A stretch of DNA of 64,000 nt from Nissolia schottii. Taxonomy: Eukaryota; Streptophyta; Magnoliopsida; Fabales; Fabaceae. The stretch spans positions 92,467 to 156,466 of the forward strand of contig QANU01085618.1 of assembly GCA_003254905.1 (NCBI GenBank), written 5' to 3'. Numbering within the stretch: position 1 is the first letter of the stretch; every line of letters begins with the position of its first letter. The notes under the pieces were generated by a model. That model saw nothing but the letters and a program-made list of their open reading frames with translations. It was not told where the DNA came from and searched no databases. This document shows positions 48,308 through 61,060 of this stretch, piece after piece. The position numbers and the translations under genes were made by a program.

Positions 48308-50239
48308 GTATGCTTGATCTGAATTAACGTTCAAGGTTTATCCTGTGAACTTTTTGATGTCTTTTACCTATATTTTGAATCATAAGGTTGTTTCAACCCT
48401 TGAACTCTATCTAGTCTTCCTCGAAATTTCGTTTCTGCAGACTGCAAATGTGTATTTTGTATTTTACTAATTTTCCTGCTTTAAATTGCGCATAGATCAA
48501 TTCAAATCTATTTCTGGTCTTTTGTCAACTTGGCAAAAGATGGAAGTGAGCACATGGCCTGGTTTGCTTGGTGAGGTGATGGATCAGTATGAGCATAACG
48601 CTGGAAAAGTAAGGGGCAAGTGACTAGGAAATTACAATTTCCTCTTCATTCTCCTTTCTTGATTTTATTGTTAGGCAGCAGAAGAATGAAATAAGCTTTT
48701 GTTGTTTGAACTTTGATGTGTTTTCTTTGTTCTGCTTTAATATGTCCTTCTTACTCTTTGGATAGTATCGTCCTAACCACTTGTTCTGTTGCGTAATATC
48801 TTCTTGTATGGAATTTGTTGTTTTCTGGAGTATTTTGACTTTGTCCTAAATGTGTATCTATTTTTTTTCTTTTAGCAAAAAAGAATCATTTAAGCCTACA
48901 ACTTGTCAACTTGTCCTCTAGAAAAGATTATTTCTTCAAATTTCTCGTGCTTTTCACGCTTTGTTTATGGGACTGTGTTCTAAGAAGAATACACAAAGGG
49001 GTTGGATAGTTTTTTCCTTTGTTTTTCTTATAACCTTATTGTTTGCCTCTTTGTTTGTATATATCTTCTGTTTTTTCCTTTACATATAACCCCCCCCCCC
49101 ACCCCAAAACCCAAAATTTTGCATTCTTGTTATCGATATTTGCGGGGTTCTGAATTATTTTGATATCATTTTCCATGCTTCTTGTGAGCTTCGTTATTCT
49201 TAATTGATTGTATATTCAAATGATAGACTGTGTTCTCTTGGAAAATATCCTATCTCTCTGATTATACTTTTTAGTGTTATTTTCTTTGTGTCATTCTTTA
49301 GTTAAAAGCATGAGGTTTACAACTCCTATCTTGAGAGTGTTTAAAATACGTGATGCTCTTAAGAGTATCTAAAATAGATGATGCTTACTGTTCCATATAT
49401 GAAGGACTAGGCAATAATTTTGATCTCATTGTTTCTTTTGTTTGTTTTTATGAATATCCTGATTTATTTTAATAGGCAATCACTTATTTTCTATTTTCAC
49501 TTGCTTTTGTTGCAATTGTGGTTTCCTCTGTTTTCGGTTCTTCAAACCAGTTCCTCATCTGTTCAATCAATTTTCCAGAGGCATGTTATTGATAAATATT
49601 CTACTCCTCATTTGAAGCTTGATGATAATTTAATGGAGTTACTTTTGTTTACCATTTGAATCTTGCTTTCATGATACTTTTACAAATACTCTTGTATGCT
49701 ATTTGAATCTTTGCTTCCATGGATGCTTTCATGGGAGGTGAATGAGCAATGTGTTCTTTTTTTTTTATCACATATAAGTTTTTGTTGTATATATGTCTAG
49801 TGTCATATTTTTAACTATGTTTTGCATTATTTTTTCATGCCAATTATGTAGGTATAATCCAGCTCTTTTATAATATACAAACGCCTCTCAATAATACAAG
49901 TCTTAGTTCAAGGGTCAAAGTCATTGATCCCTTCAATCATTTACTATTATTTAATCTTTTTTATTTACTATTGTTTCATCTTTTATCCCCTTCATATTGT
50001 TTTTTCCTTTCATATTATTGATGTAAAAAATGGAGGTATTGTATGGTTTTAGCAAATTTTATATGTAAATTTAGATTTGTATTTGACATTTTATAGTAGA
50101 GTATTATGAATCTTTTTAAAGTACAATAATTTGTTGATAGTAATACATTAATTGTTATAGGAATTAATTTTGGAAAAAAAATTATAATTTTTTTACATGA
50201 AAAAAATTATAATTAAATAATAATCCACATTTTAAAAAA
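48308..50239. other. Presumed interior of the CACTA-type region
   Basis: T-rich, intron-like DNA. A short frame near 48535-48620 reads MEVSTWPGLLGEVMDQYEHN, not recognised. A C9ACCCC homopolymer block lies at about 49090-49105. No complete gene. Confidence 0.4.
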
Positions 50240-50565
50240 AAATATTTTTGGATTTATTGGCAATCATGAACCGCCATAAAAGATGTACTAAATTTACAAA
50301 TAGTTAAAATTTTGGCAGTTAAACCACTGCAATTTTATTTTTTTTTTTGCAAATTTTAAATGCTAAATAAAGCGACAATTGTAATTTTACGCTTTGCGCA
50401 ACTTAGTGGTTGTTATTCCAGCAATTGTATGGAACCGCCGCCATATGCCTATCAATGGTGCATTTAACGGCAATTACAGAACCACCGCGACTTGCTTTTA
50501 GCGGCAGTTCAGAATCGTCGTGACATATATTTTCAATCGCCGCAAATTGCCTATTTTCTTGTAGT
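50240..50565 (+). mobile_element. CACTA-type right terminus with 'gccgcca' subterminal motifs
   Basis: Ends TTTTCTTGTAGTG at 50565, the complement of the CACTA start. The preceding 300 bp contain repeated 'aaccgcc', 'ggcagtt', 'accgcga' and 'cgccgcaaattgcc'. These differ from the 'accgtcgg' units of the left end at 47014, and the following trimer is gat, not cta, so it may belong to a different element. Confidence 0.6.
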
Positions 50566-50719
50566 GGATGGATTCAAAGGCTTGGAGGGTGCAAGAGGCA
50601 GAGGCAGCGATAGATTGTGGTGCGACGTAGAGTTAAAGAGAAAGGGGAGAGGGGTTAGAGGGAAGGAGAAGAAGAAGGAAAATAAGGAAGAGGAAAGAAT
50701 TGTAACGAAATAGGATTCC

Positions 50720-51622
50720 ACAATAATTATCGGCAGATTTATTCGCCACAAAAATGAATCTGTCATTACTAGTTTTAAGTGAAACATTGCAATTTACTTG
50801 GACGAGAATCTTGCCAATTTTGAAAAATTCATTACCGACGGATTTATCTACTACAAAATAGAAATCCGTTGGTAAAGTTAATTAGGAAACAAAATGCATT
50901 GTTTCGTTACCAGCGAATAAATCTACTAATACTTACCCTAAATCTTAAACCCTAAACAAGTTAATCATATGCAATTATGAGATCTCATAAATTGTTCGCA
51001 CTAATTTTATTATTCTATGCTCCTCACATAACCAACATAAATTAAAGTAAACTCTCATACTACTAGTTATTCCTCACAAGAACGAAATTAAGACGATTGT
51101 GTCAATTTGATATATACGCCTTATAGTGTTGTGCTGCAAAAAAACAAATTTCTTCTCCTCGCCACTTCAGTAATTAATTAATCATATGATTATTTATTGG
51201 TAGTTGTACATGAAAATTAAAGTTGCATGCCTATTATGTTTTGTATGTTTGATGCATACATGAGTCTCATAATTGGTTAGATACATCGTATGTCAAATTT
51301 TGGTAATGTGTTTATGGCATGAATGTTTATTAACAAGAAGAAGATAAACGATAAATTTAATAACTCTAAACTCTAATATTTATCAGTGTTACCAACAGAT
51401 ATATATGTCAGTATCATTCTCACTCTATAATGTATTATTTAATATTTATCTGTGTTGACACCATTTCGCACCAATTTATACGGATGGAAACACCGACAAA
51501 TAAATATTCGCCTATAAAACTGACGATCTTCGTCAACAAACTTGTGAAAAACATTTACCAGCGAATTGGAGACATAAAATCTGTCAACAAAATTCGTCTG
51601 TATAATGTTTTTTCTAATAGTG
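50720..51622 (+). mobile_element. Second CACTA-type right end region
   Basis: Contains 'attaccgacggatttat' and 'aaatccgttggtaaag' (50830-50880), later 'accgacaaataaatattcg' and 'accagcgaat' (51490-51570). It ends TTTTTTCTAATAGTG at 51622, a CACTA-like end (complement CACTATTAGAAAA). No matching left end was found; internal sequence is non-coding. Confidence 0.5.
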
Positions 51623-52399
51623 TAATTATATCTCAACCATTCCTTCTTTTAATAGATCTAAGGGTTATTGTTTAGTGTAAGAGGTGTAAGAGGATAGTGG
51701 TATAAGTGAATCCCTTCTCATATAATTATGCTTACATTTTTTTTTAAAATTAAATGTAAATAAATTAATGTATATATATTAAATATTAATTTACTAAATA
51801 AAATTATAATTATAGATATTTAGTTTATGTTGGCTGTGCAATGTAGGATTATGTAACTAGTTTATTATTAGGGCTATGTTACATGAATAATAAAAGTGGA
51901 CAATAAGGTATGAACAATGTACAAAATACAATGACTTTTAATTATATATGGGTCTCACATACTTGTTATACTACACAATAATTTTATTTTGTCATTGTAT
52001 TGTGTACGTTATCCATATATAACGTCCACTTTTGTTGTTGATATAAAATTTCTCTTATTATTATAGTTTGTCATAACAACTATACTTGGCATTGTTAAGT
52101 TGTCTATTACTAGAAAATGGCAATACAGTGGGAGAAAGAAGGGAGATTTTTAGGTAGACAAGTATCTAAAAATTATCTCTTAAGCACACATACGAAATGT
52201 GAGTCTTATATTTATAATTAAATATAGATTTACATAATTGTAAAACCTATCATATTTTTGTGTGTGTGCGTGCACATACTTACTCAAAAACATTTCTTTA
52301 GAAAGAAACTCCTTTTGCAAAACAGTTACGCAGATAAGAATTGATACAAAAAGTTCTAATACAAAGACTGAATTTAAAACCAATTATACATAAATATCG

Positions 52400-52444
<45 letters not shown>

Positions 52445-52993
52445 CTTGCACATTCACCACACATGCACATTCACCACACATAGCTTTGTAGTGTGATAGA
52501 CATAAAAAAAAATGTCAGAATATAACATGCGTTTCACGTCGTCCACACTCACGGCGGTCACCACATTAAAAATACTATTTATACACTTTACAAGTTAACA
52601 TCTTATGTACACCCACATAGAGAAACAAACATTGTCACTGAATATTTATACATGTACAGACACACGTATATTTAATATTACTCATTTATGTGTTTAATAA
52701 TGTTTGATTCATTGTTTTGTGCATGTACAAACATGTGTGTGCTTAATATTACTCATTTCTGTGTTTAATAATATTTGTTTCTTTACTTTATAATGTTTTT
52801 GTCTATGTACGTGTGGTGTACACATGATGTCAATTTTTTAGTGTACAAACAACAGAACTAATCAAATGCAAAAGGAGAAAAATTTACAATCTCACATGGA
52901 GAGTCCTAATAAAAACAACATAGAGGAATTCTCTAAATGCCCGAAGGAGGAAGGTCGAAAGATGTGAAGCAACTACCCCCCACTAGCTAGAAC
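51623..52993. other. AT-rich intergenic DNA
   Basis: Includes an (AT)n microsatellite at about 52407-52438 followed by a short direct repeat ('cacattcaccacacat' twice, about 52450-52480). No genes recognised. Confidence 0.5.
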
Positions 52994-53460
52994 TCATTTT
53001 AGCCAAAAGGAATCAATACACGCATTTGTCTCATGCAACACATGGGCGATAATAACATTGCAATCCATATCCAACCAATCACGAATATCCAAAAGAATAG
53101 TTAAAATGGAGTGAAATTGAAGACTCAAATCTGTCGAAATTGATAGTCTCACCGCTTCAAGAGAATCACTTTCACAAATCACTTTGCGATACCCACCTTC
53201 GAGGCCATGCGAAGGCCATTATGAATAGCATGAATCTTAGTTGCAATATTGCCATGAAAACAAATAGAACTAACAAACCCATGAATCCAATAACCATCAT
53301 CTCCCCGAATCAAGCCGCCAAAACCTGTTGGGTTAGGATTTTTCAATGAAATGCCGTCAAAATTAATTAACTTTAACATAGCCAGCTGGGTCACTTCCAA
53401 CTAACAAGACGAGCATGACTTGTTAGTCTCAAAGGGTTAGAATTCTGGATACGCATTTTT
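52994..53460 (-). pseudogene. RNase H-like (RVT_3) domain pseudogene of retroelement origin
   Basis: The minus-strand translation has the plant RNase H-like pattern: FDGISLKNPNPTGFGGLIRG, then YWIHGF..., NGLRMASKVGIAK and, in another frame, VICESDSLEAVRL and HVLHETNACID. A frame change lies at about 53180 between 'IAK' and 'VICESDS'. A second lies near 53370, where 'AGYVKVN' runs into a stop before FDG. These domains occur in LINE-type elements and as stray copies in plant genomes. The catalytic Asp (FDG), Asp (ESDS) and His (HETN) positions are still visible, but the frame is broken. Confidence 0.75.
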
Positions 53461-56135
53461 AAAATAATGCAAGTACGAACATAAAGAATGCTCCAAATCT
53501 CATTCAAAAATTTCTACATAATTTTTTCAATATCAAATATTCTCTCTATTTTATTTTGTTATAAACATCGCTTTAGAGAAAACACTTAGATTAAGAAATT
53601 GTTTAAGAAACACTAACTTAAAATGTATCCGAAGTAACCTAATAACCTTAAGTAATGCTTATTCTATCTCAATATTCCCTCTTATTACAGTACGAATTTT
53701 CATCATATATCATCTTGCATATCTCTTATCATATATCATTTTTATTATAAATTCTCTTATGCCGCATGTTTCGTTTGGACTCTATTTTACAATTATACAT
53801 AACCAAATCATACAAAAATTCTACAAGAAAAATCCTTTCCCAATAATTTCAGTAACAGAAGTGGCTTACAGCGCAGAACCTGAAGAAAAAAAAAAACAAA
53901 GCAGGTTCATAATAAGATAAGGGAGAATGGGTTTGGACTTTGGAATCTAGATGGATGGAAATATCAAACCTAGTGGGACTGAGTGTATAATTATTCTTAT
54001 TCAGCACACATGCCGAGGGGAATGTTTACGGGGGGGCCCACACAAGCAAAGAAAAATGTAAGAAAAAACGAAGAGAAATATTAATTGTGTAAACTCGTTG
54101 TCTGTACAATATTATATCAACTCACTTTTAATCTATTTTTTTATGGTTTAATATTATTAATTAAGACAAGGAGTCGCGAAAAATATCATACACTGCCACC
54201 AAGACTAATATAACTCAACCGACACTAATGAAATCTTGTTAAAAATCTCTCAACAAAAATTAAACGAGACAAAACCCCTAATTATATTTTAAGAGAATAA
54301 GAGTTTATTTGTCTTTAGATAAAAGTTTTAATGAGTTGGGGTTTTAACTTATATATGGATATAATATAACATGTATCTTAAAATAAAGGTCGAAACATAA
54401 ATTTATAATTGTATGGGTTTTGGTTTGAAATCACCATCTCTATGGCGATTTCAGATCCTTTTTTTAAAATTAAAAAAAAATTTGACACTTTTTTTTAAAA
54501 AAATTGGAGTCTTTAAAAAAAATAATTTTTGAGATCTGAAATTGCCCCTTCTCCGAAATATATTATGAACAATAAAATTTGTTGGATCTATTTATAGATA
54601 AAAAATCCTCACATTTCATTATAATCCTTTCTATTTAAATGAATGATAAATAAATCAAAACAATTCTAATAAAAAAGGAGTAAAAATAATTAATGATATA
54701 AGAAAAAGATGATAGCAGTAGGGTGTGTCATGTGTCAGATCCTTGCCGATGTTAACTTTTTTCCCCCATAAAATTAGGTTAGACAAAGGAAAGGAAGAGG
54801 TGGGACGGAAGCAATGATTATTGGATGGCGTTGATGGTGGCAATGTGGGAGAGAGAATGAGTGAAACCCTCTGTCACTCAAAACACACTCAATTTCAAAT
54901 CCATCAATTATATTTATTTTGACATAAAAAATTGGACACTTAAAATAAATAAATAAATATATATATATATATATATATACTAGAAGAAAAAAAGGCCAAT
55001 TTATTATTAGTTTTTAAATTCATCATACTCCTAATTTTTTTCCCCTCTTCAATTAGGTTTATAAAATTTCTATGTACAGAATATAAAACTTGTCTTTCAA
55101 AACTCTCGTACAACTGTTATGGAGGCCAGTTAGGTGTGCTTTTTCATTGGGGCAGCCTTATAATTATGATGCCTATGGTTAACCAACATATATATTAACT
55201 CATTGTCACGTGAAGGGATCAGAAGTCTCACCTGGCCATTTTATTCTCCTCTACTAGTAGTAAACTTGCTTCATGGTGACCATATGCTTTAATGCGGATA
55301 GATGAATCTTGCTGCCACTGACACACCCCTCAAAAACCTGAATCTATTTAAAACAGCAATGCAATGCACGGAAAGAAAGAAAGAAAAAGGTCGGGGGAAA
55401 AGGGAAATATGGTATAAAGACAAAGGAAAAAAACACTAAATAGCTAGATCATAACATGCCAATTTAATTATATAATATATGTTCTTGTACAATTATACAT
55501 TCTTTTTCCCAATTGGTTAACAATACAATCAAACCAGTCTTCGATACAAGAAATTACATGAAATATAAATATACTTAATTTTCCAGGCCCCTCCTTGCAC
55601 CTAACATGTTAGCCCTAAAAAAATGGGGCTAATTAATTAAACTTGATCTCTTCTATCTTTACACACAATCGAATGCATGTAATGTAACCCTTGATTTTCC
55701 ATAGTACTGAAGCCTGCCTAAAATGAAGCTTCGTTTGGAGATCCCCACCTCGGTCGTCATGAAGATATATTTATAAGAAATTAACACAAAAGAGAGAAAG
55801 AAATTATTCAACCCATGTGTAATGGATCAATCCTATCTATCGGCTGTTAGCTAGTCATGAAGAAATCCATAAGAAAGTGATCAAGTCCCCCCCATGATCT
55901 GACCATAAGTCTGATTTTTTTTATCAGAATTTACTCGCCTGAATAATAATGTGGCATACTTGAATGGGTAAATTATATCAATTTACTTCGTCCGGTCACC
56001 ACATTTGTTTTTTTGTTGCGAAAAATTCTGACAATATATATAGCATTTTATAAGAGGATATTTAATAATAATAAAAAAAAAAAGAAATTAAAGAAAGTAT
56101 AGTAAATATTTGTGACCTTTTTCTTCTTTAATTAA
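53461..56135. other. Intergenic DNA downstream of the Dof gene
   Basis: AT-rich. Contains a small inverted motif pair ('tggcgatttcagatcc' and 'gatctgaaattgcc', 54440-54550) resembling the hairpins at 22.7 kb, and a (TA)n run (54958-54979). No genes recognised. Confidence 0.5.
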
Positions 56136-57649
56136 TTACCATGGTCCTCCTCCTCCTCCTCCACCTAACATCCCAGTCCAGTACCCGTTAGAATGATCCC
56201 TTTCTTGCTCCTTGTCACTAGCATGATCCATTAATGTGGTGGTGGTGGTGGCGGCGGCAGAAGAAACCCGCTTCAAATCCTCAAATGGGAACAAAAGCCT
56301 TCCAGCATCATCACTTGTCTCTTGATGGTGGAGGCTTGCAAACCCAGCAGTGCTCCCAATCCCATCCAGTGAGAAATTCAAGCCTGGCTTGAAGTCCTGA
56401 ATGGGGAACCCACAAGTGAACACTGTGTTTGGATCAGGGTGAGGAGCTGGAACAGGCACATGCATGAAATTAGAGTGCAAACCCCTTGATCCAGATGAAG
56501 TGATCCCATTATTAAGAAGCTCCATTGCTGAGAAGTGATCATGCGGCTGCTGAGAAGAAGCGGAGACCGTAGTATTACTAGTGCATGGAGGAGAAGAAGC
56601 ACTAACAGTACTGCCATTCTTGTTGTTGTGATTTTGTTGAACCAATTGAGAGATATTATTTCTATAACCCAAATTCAGATCCTGATCAGGGAGCTTGATG
56701 TTCTTGTGTGGTGGTGGTTCTGAGGAAGGACAAGAGGAGGAGGGCGGTCTCTTGTTCTTCCTAGAACCGCCACCCACAGGGATGTTCCTGAGGGACCCAC
56801 CCTCAGTCCAGTACCTCCTGCAGGTCTTGCAGAAGTACCTAGGCTGAGTGAGGCTGTAGTTGTTGTAGTAACAGAACTTTGTGTTGGTTGAGCGGCACCT
56901 TGGGCAGTTTAGGGCTTGCTCCTTCTGTGGCCTTGGCTTCCTCTGGTCCACTCCTCCTGACGCCGATGCCGATGCTGATGCTGGCTTTGGGCATGTATTA
57001 TTTGTCACCACCAATATCTCCTACACAAATTCACAAACAGATTGCATGGATTATTCAACCAAATTGAAACTCCCCCATGTATTGAGCATCAAACAAAGCT
57101 GAATTGAATTGAATTGAATTTGAATGTCATCTACAATTTAAAGGATACATAAACATGCAACAAGCAAAAAGAGGCTGGCTAGTTATGTGCTTTTACACTT
57201 TACAGAAGCAAGACGACGAGGGAAAATTTTATGTATATCAATTGTATTGCATATATATTATTTATTTTATTTTGAGGAAAGAAAGATAAGAAACTTAAAC
57301 TGTTGAAAATTCTTTATGGGAAAAACAAAAAAAAAAAAAGCAAAAGAGAAAAAAGGTGAGAAAGCGAAAGTATTAAAGACAAGTGATAGATATATTGATC
57401 AGTGAGTACGTACACTTAACTTTCACTTGCACCCAAGCACGAACTACAGGTAATTTTGAAGTGAACTAAAATAAAGGGGAATAGAATGAAAATTTTAAAG
57501 GATTCACAAGGGGAAGAAATTAAACATGTGTGTGTGTGTTAAGTATAATTAAGATGGGAAAATAAATGGAGAAAGGGATTTAAGGAAGAAGCAGCATGTA
57601 TGTGGAAGTAATATAATTTAATTACCTGTGGCCACTGAGCTGTGTCCAT
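56136..57649 (-). CDS. Dof-type zinc-finger transcription factor
   Basis: Two minus-strand exons: 57649-57626 encodes MDTAQWPQ, and 57020-56136 encodes the rest, 302 residues in total. The single early intron after MDTAQWPQ is usual for this Dof subgroup. The Dof finger (about 47-98) reads [19 protein letters not shown], then [17 protein letters not shown], with zinc ligands C47, C50, C72 and C75 all present and a basic RKNKR after it. Dof proteins bind AAAG cores in DNA in the nucleus. The C-terminus [10 protein letters not shown]...PW resembles the Dof5.1/Dof2.4-like (PEAR-type) group, factors active around vascular cells. That subgroup is a guess. The remainder is Asn/Ser/Thr-rich, including a poly-Thr and a poly-Gly run. 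An in-frame upstream reading past 57020 is excluded by the acceptor. Confidence 0.93.
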
Positions 57650-57920
57650 GGATGAACGATGATGAAGAGAGGGATGGAAATCAAAAGGTATGATGAAGTT
57701 GAAGTGAAAGAGAGAGAGAGAGAGAGATGATGCTATGGCTTTTTCTTTTTGTCCTTTTTCCTTGAAACCCGTTGGTTGCAGGAACAGAAAAGAGAAAGGG
57801 AATGTTTTTTCTGAGAATGGGGGTTTTGTGTGTTGTGAGTGTGGGACGGTGCTGTGCTGTGCTGTGTGAGTGTGGGAATGGGTGGATCACCTTTTCCAAC
57901 TTTATAATCAAATTTTATTA
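57650..57920 (-). promoter_or_regulatory. Dof 5' leader and promoter region
   Basis: On the plus strand it shows an (AG)n run (57711-57727), i.e. (CT)n on the transcribed strand, as common in plant leaders. There is a TATA-like 'gattataaag' on the minus strand at about 57900-57910. 'Tgctgtgctgtgctgtg' repeats occur at 57850-57867. Confidence 0.4.
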
Positions 57921-59227
57921 GGGAGAAGAGAAATCAGGACAAGAATCTTCGGCGGGGTTAATTCTTTCTTTCCTTATTTTGTGTTTGGTCTTGTCATCAT
58001 CATGGTATACGGTGTAACTACCGCAAATCACTTTTGAACTTGGTCTAAATTAAACTACATCCTAATTTTTAAGAGAAATTTTATGCGACTTTTAACACAT
58101 TATTTTTTTATACATACGTTAAGAATAGTCTTTATCAACAGTTTAAAGTTGGTGAGTATGAGTAATTAAATGATTTTATGTTTCTTTATAACATACAAAA
58201 GAAAAATGGGCTCTAAGTATTTTTGAATTTCACTCTATGAGGTTTATTTTTATTGAGTAGTGGCAAAAGATGACGCGTTAATTACACTTTTTTTCACTTA
58301 AGAATATTTCAATTTTTCATTATGACTAATTATTAATGACACGTTAGGTTTCTTTTTTTATTTCCTGCATTTTTTTTTCATAAGTTTGCGCAATAAACAG
58401 TAAAAGTAGTGAAAAATAAAATAAAATCTTATTTCGTATTTTTGTATTCACTATTTGGTTTACAAAATCTTGAAATAAAAAAAAGCATGAAATGAAAATA
58501 GAAATCACACCAACCCCAAGTTAAATAGTGACCACAGTAAATAAAAAACAAAAATCTAACAAATTATTTTGTGATTGTCATAATAAAAAATTGGGATGAT
58601 GTTCAATTTTATACATATTTTAAAGAGATTTGGATTCTCTTATGTTCAAAATGGTTATGTTTAAAGATTGTTAGGAGAGAGAAAGAAACACATTTAAATT
58701 GGACCCAACCAATTTTTAATGGGCTTCACTTATCCAAAGTTTATGTCTTTCTTTCTTATAACATGACTAAATATGATCATTTTAAAGATGAAAGGATCCA
58801 CTCCCATTTTAAAATGGAATATAGTTTTTGGAAATCTCAAAAATTAATTGTTAATTACCCTAAAGTGTAAATATAAGGAGCAATGTTGTTTATATATGAT
58901 TTGTGAATGTCTAGAGTAAATAGGAAGAAAAGAGCGTTGTACAAAGTCTTGGACTCATTTATTATTATGAAATGCATTGAGTCACTTTTTTTTTATTTGA
59001 CTCTAAGTGAAAAATGTTATTTGTCTTAATTTTTGAAATTGTTCTGACTTGCTCCATAAGGATGACGTGTTTGGTGAGGGATGGTGCTCTGCTCCTTAAT
59101 TGAAGGGTTGGAATTCTACCATCACAAATAAGACTCATGAGGGAGAATTGTAAGGGACTCTAATTATAACAAATTAAAATCAAAGTACAGTAAATGTGTT
59201 TGGTGTATTGAATGGATGTAATGTACC
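57921..59227. other. Intergenic DNA
   Basis: AT-rich. A small palindromic region (about 58375-58500) pairs 'cataagtttgcgcaataaac' loosely with later 'gtttacaaaatcttgaaat', possibly a MITE. No gene recognised. Confidence 0.4.
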
Positions 59228-60190
59228 TTGATTAGAGTTGTTTTTCCCTTCATTTTTTTTTACCTGCAATCTCCATTTATTTTTCATTCTTCTTCTTCTT
59301 CTTCTTCTTTCTTCTTCTTCTTCTTCTTAATTTTTTTTCCGTTTCTTTCTTCTTCTTCATCATCGTTTTCGCTATTTATTTTCAGTTCGTCTTTGTTCTT
59401 TTTGTCTTCAATCTTTATGGAGAAAATGGAGGATAACATTTTTCTCTAATCTAAGTTGTTCTCTATGCCTTGTAATGATTCAATGTGATGTAATGTTTGT
59501 GTGTATGGTGTAATGTTTGTTTATGTCTAATGTATTGTTGGTTTACTTCTTCGTTTTTGCGTGGTGCAATATTTTTTTTGTATTATAATGTTTGTTTCTG
59601 AGTTTTATAATGTTTATTTTTTAGCTTCATGATGTTTGTTTCTTTATGGTGTAATGTTTGTTTATGTGGGGTGTAATTTTCGTTTATGAATGTCGTAATG
59701 CTTATTTATGTGTAGTTCTTTATATGTGTTGTAATGTTTGTTTATGAGTTTTGTAACATTTATTTTTAAGTGATGTAATGTTTATTTATGAGACAGTGGG
59801 TGAGGGAACATGAGAGTGGCTAACATTTATTTTTTGCTATTTAATTAGGTGGGTCTCGTTTTGTTTTATTTTTGTGTTGAATAATGTTTGTTTATTTATT
59901 TTGTAATGTTAATTATTTATTTTGTAATATTTATTTATAAAAGAACATAAGTACACACGTTTTAGAATGTAAATGGGGAGTAGGAGAGGGAGAATGACAA
60001 TTATTTTTTGTTATTTAATGGGGTGCAAATTCCATTTTATTTTGCTTTTGTAATTAAAATGTTTGTTCAAATATATTTCTCAGTGTATGTCATACTTAAA
60101 TGCATAATAGTTGCATGGTGAACAATTTTTTATTATACATGTAACATTACTGTTAAATATTTCTTAAATATTGACTGAGAAATGAAACTC
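59228..60190. repeat. Inverted relative of the 42830-43710 element ('gtaatgtttgttta' repeats)
   Basis: A (TTC)n/T-rich stretch (59288-59345), then 'ttttctccataaagattgaa'-type sequence complementary in style to 43360-43400, then at least ten degenerate units of 'gtgtaatgtttgtttatg' (59480-59960). The order and orientation are the reverse complement of the 43-kb element. Limits are approximate. Confidence 0.5.
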
Positions 60191-61060
60191 AATTGTTGTG
60201 TTAATCAATAATTAATTAACACCTCTCTATGTATCCCTTCCAAAATTTCCTTAAAAAATGGGATAAATTACAAGATATGCCTAGTGAATATTGTCAAAAT
60301 ATATTATATTCCAACCACCGATCAGTGGCCGTGGAATATATGTCTGCAAATGCAAATCTAACTGATTCGCAAGCTACATCTACAAGGCTTTCCATTAACT
60401 CGTTATGTTTGAAATTTTAAAACAAATACAGACAAATTAGTTTGATATGACTGCAAGTCTTAAATTATGCTGATTCATGCTTCTAGTAACTTTTTTACTT
60501 TGAACAATTTTGATCTATATATTTTACCTGCGACACTGCTGAATCAGCTTTCCAATTTGACTTTTATATCTCCGTTAGTTGAAATCCCTTACTTAAGAAT
60601 AAAGCAAGATGCTTAAAAGATAGAGTTTTTAATTAGAAGATAACAACGTAAAAACTTTCCATTGATAAAATTTGGTATGTAGTTTTATTAAAATTTAGAA
60701 GGAAGAATTTTATCGTTCAAGAAATCTTTTTTGATTTGAGTAAGATTCTCTCTTATAAAAAAATACATATGATTTAAATCAAAAATATAATTTAAAATTA
60801 TTTATTTGAATTGAATAAAAAATATTCTTTGGTATACTAATTGATACAATGATTTGTGTATATAATTACATTATTTGTCAAGATTATTGAAACTATTTGA
60901 AAAAATGATGAGAAAAAATTATTTTGTAAAAATAACCTTTTTAAAACCTCTGTTAAATAATTAAATTTTTAAAAGAAAGAAAATACATGGATCATGGATA
61001 TGTATATTATCTTCTCTTTTTTTTTCCCTACTAAAGGTAGCTATATATTCATTGTAAAAG
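60191..61060. other. AT-rich intergenic DNA
   Basis: No gene or named repeat recognised. Short frames lack family features. Confidence 0.45.
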
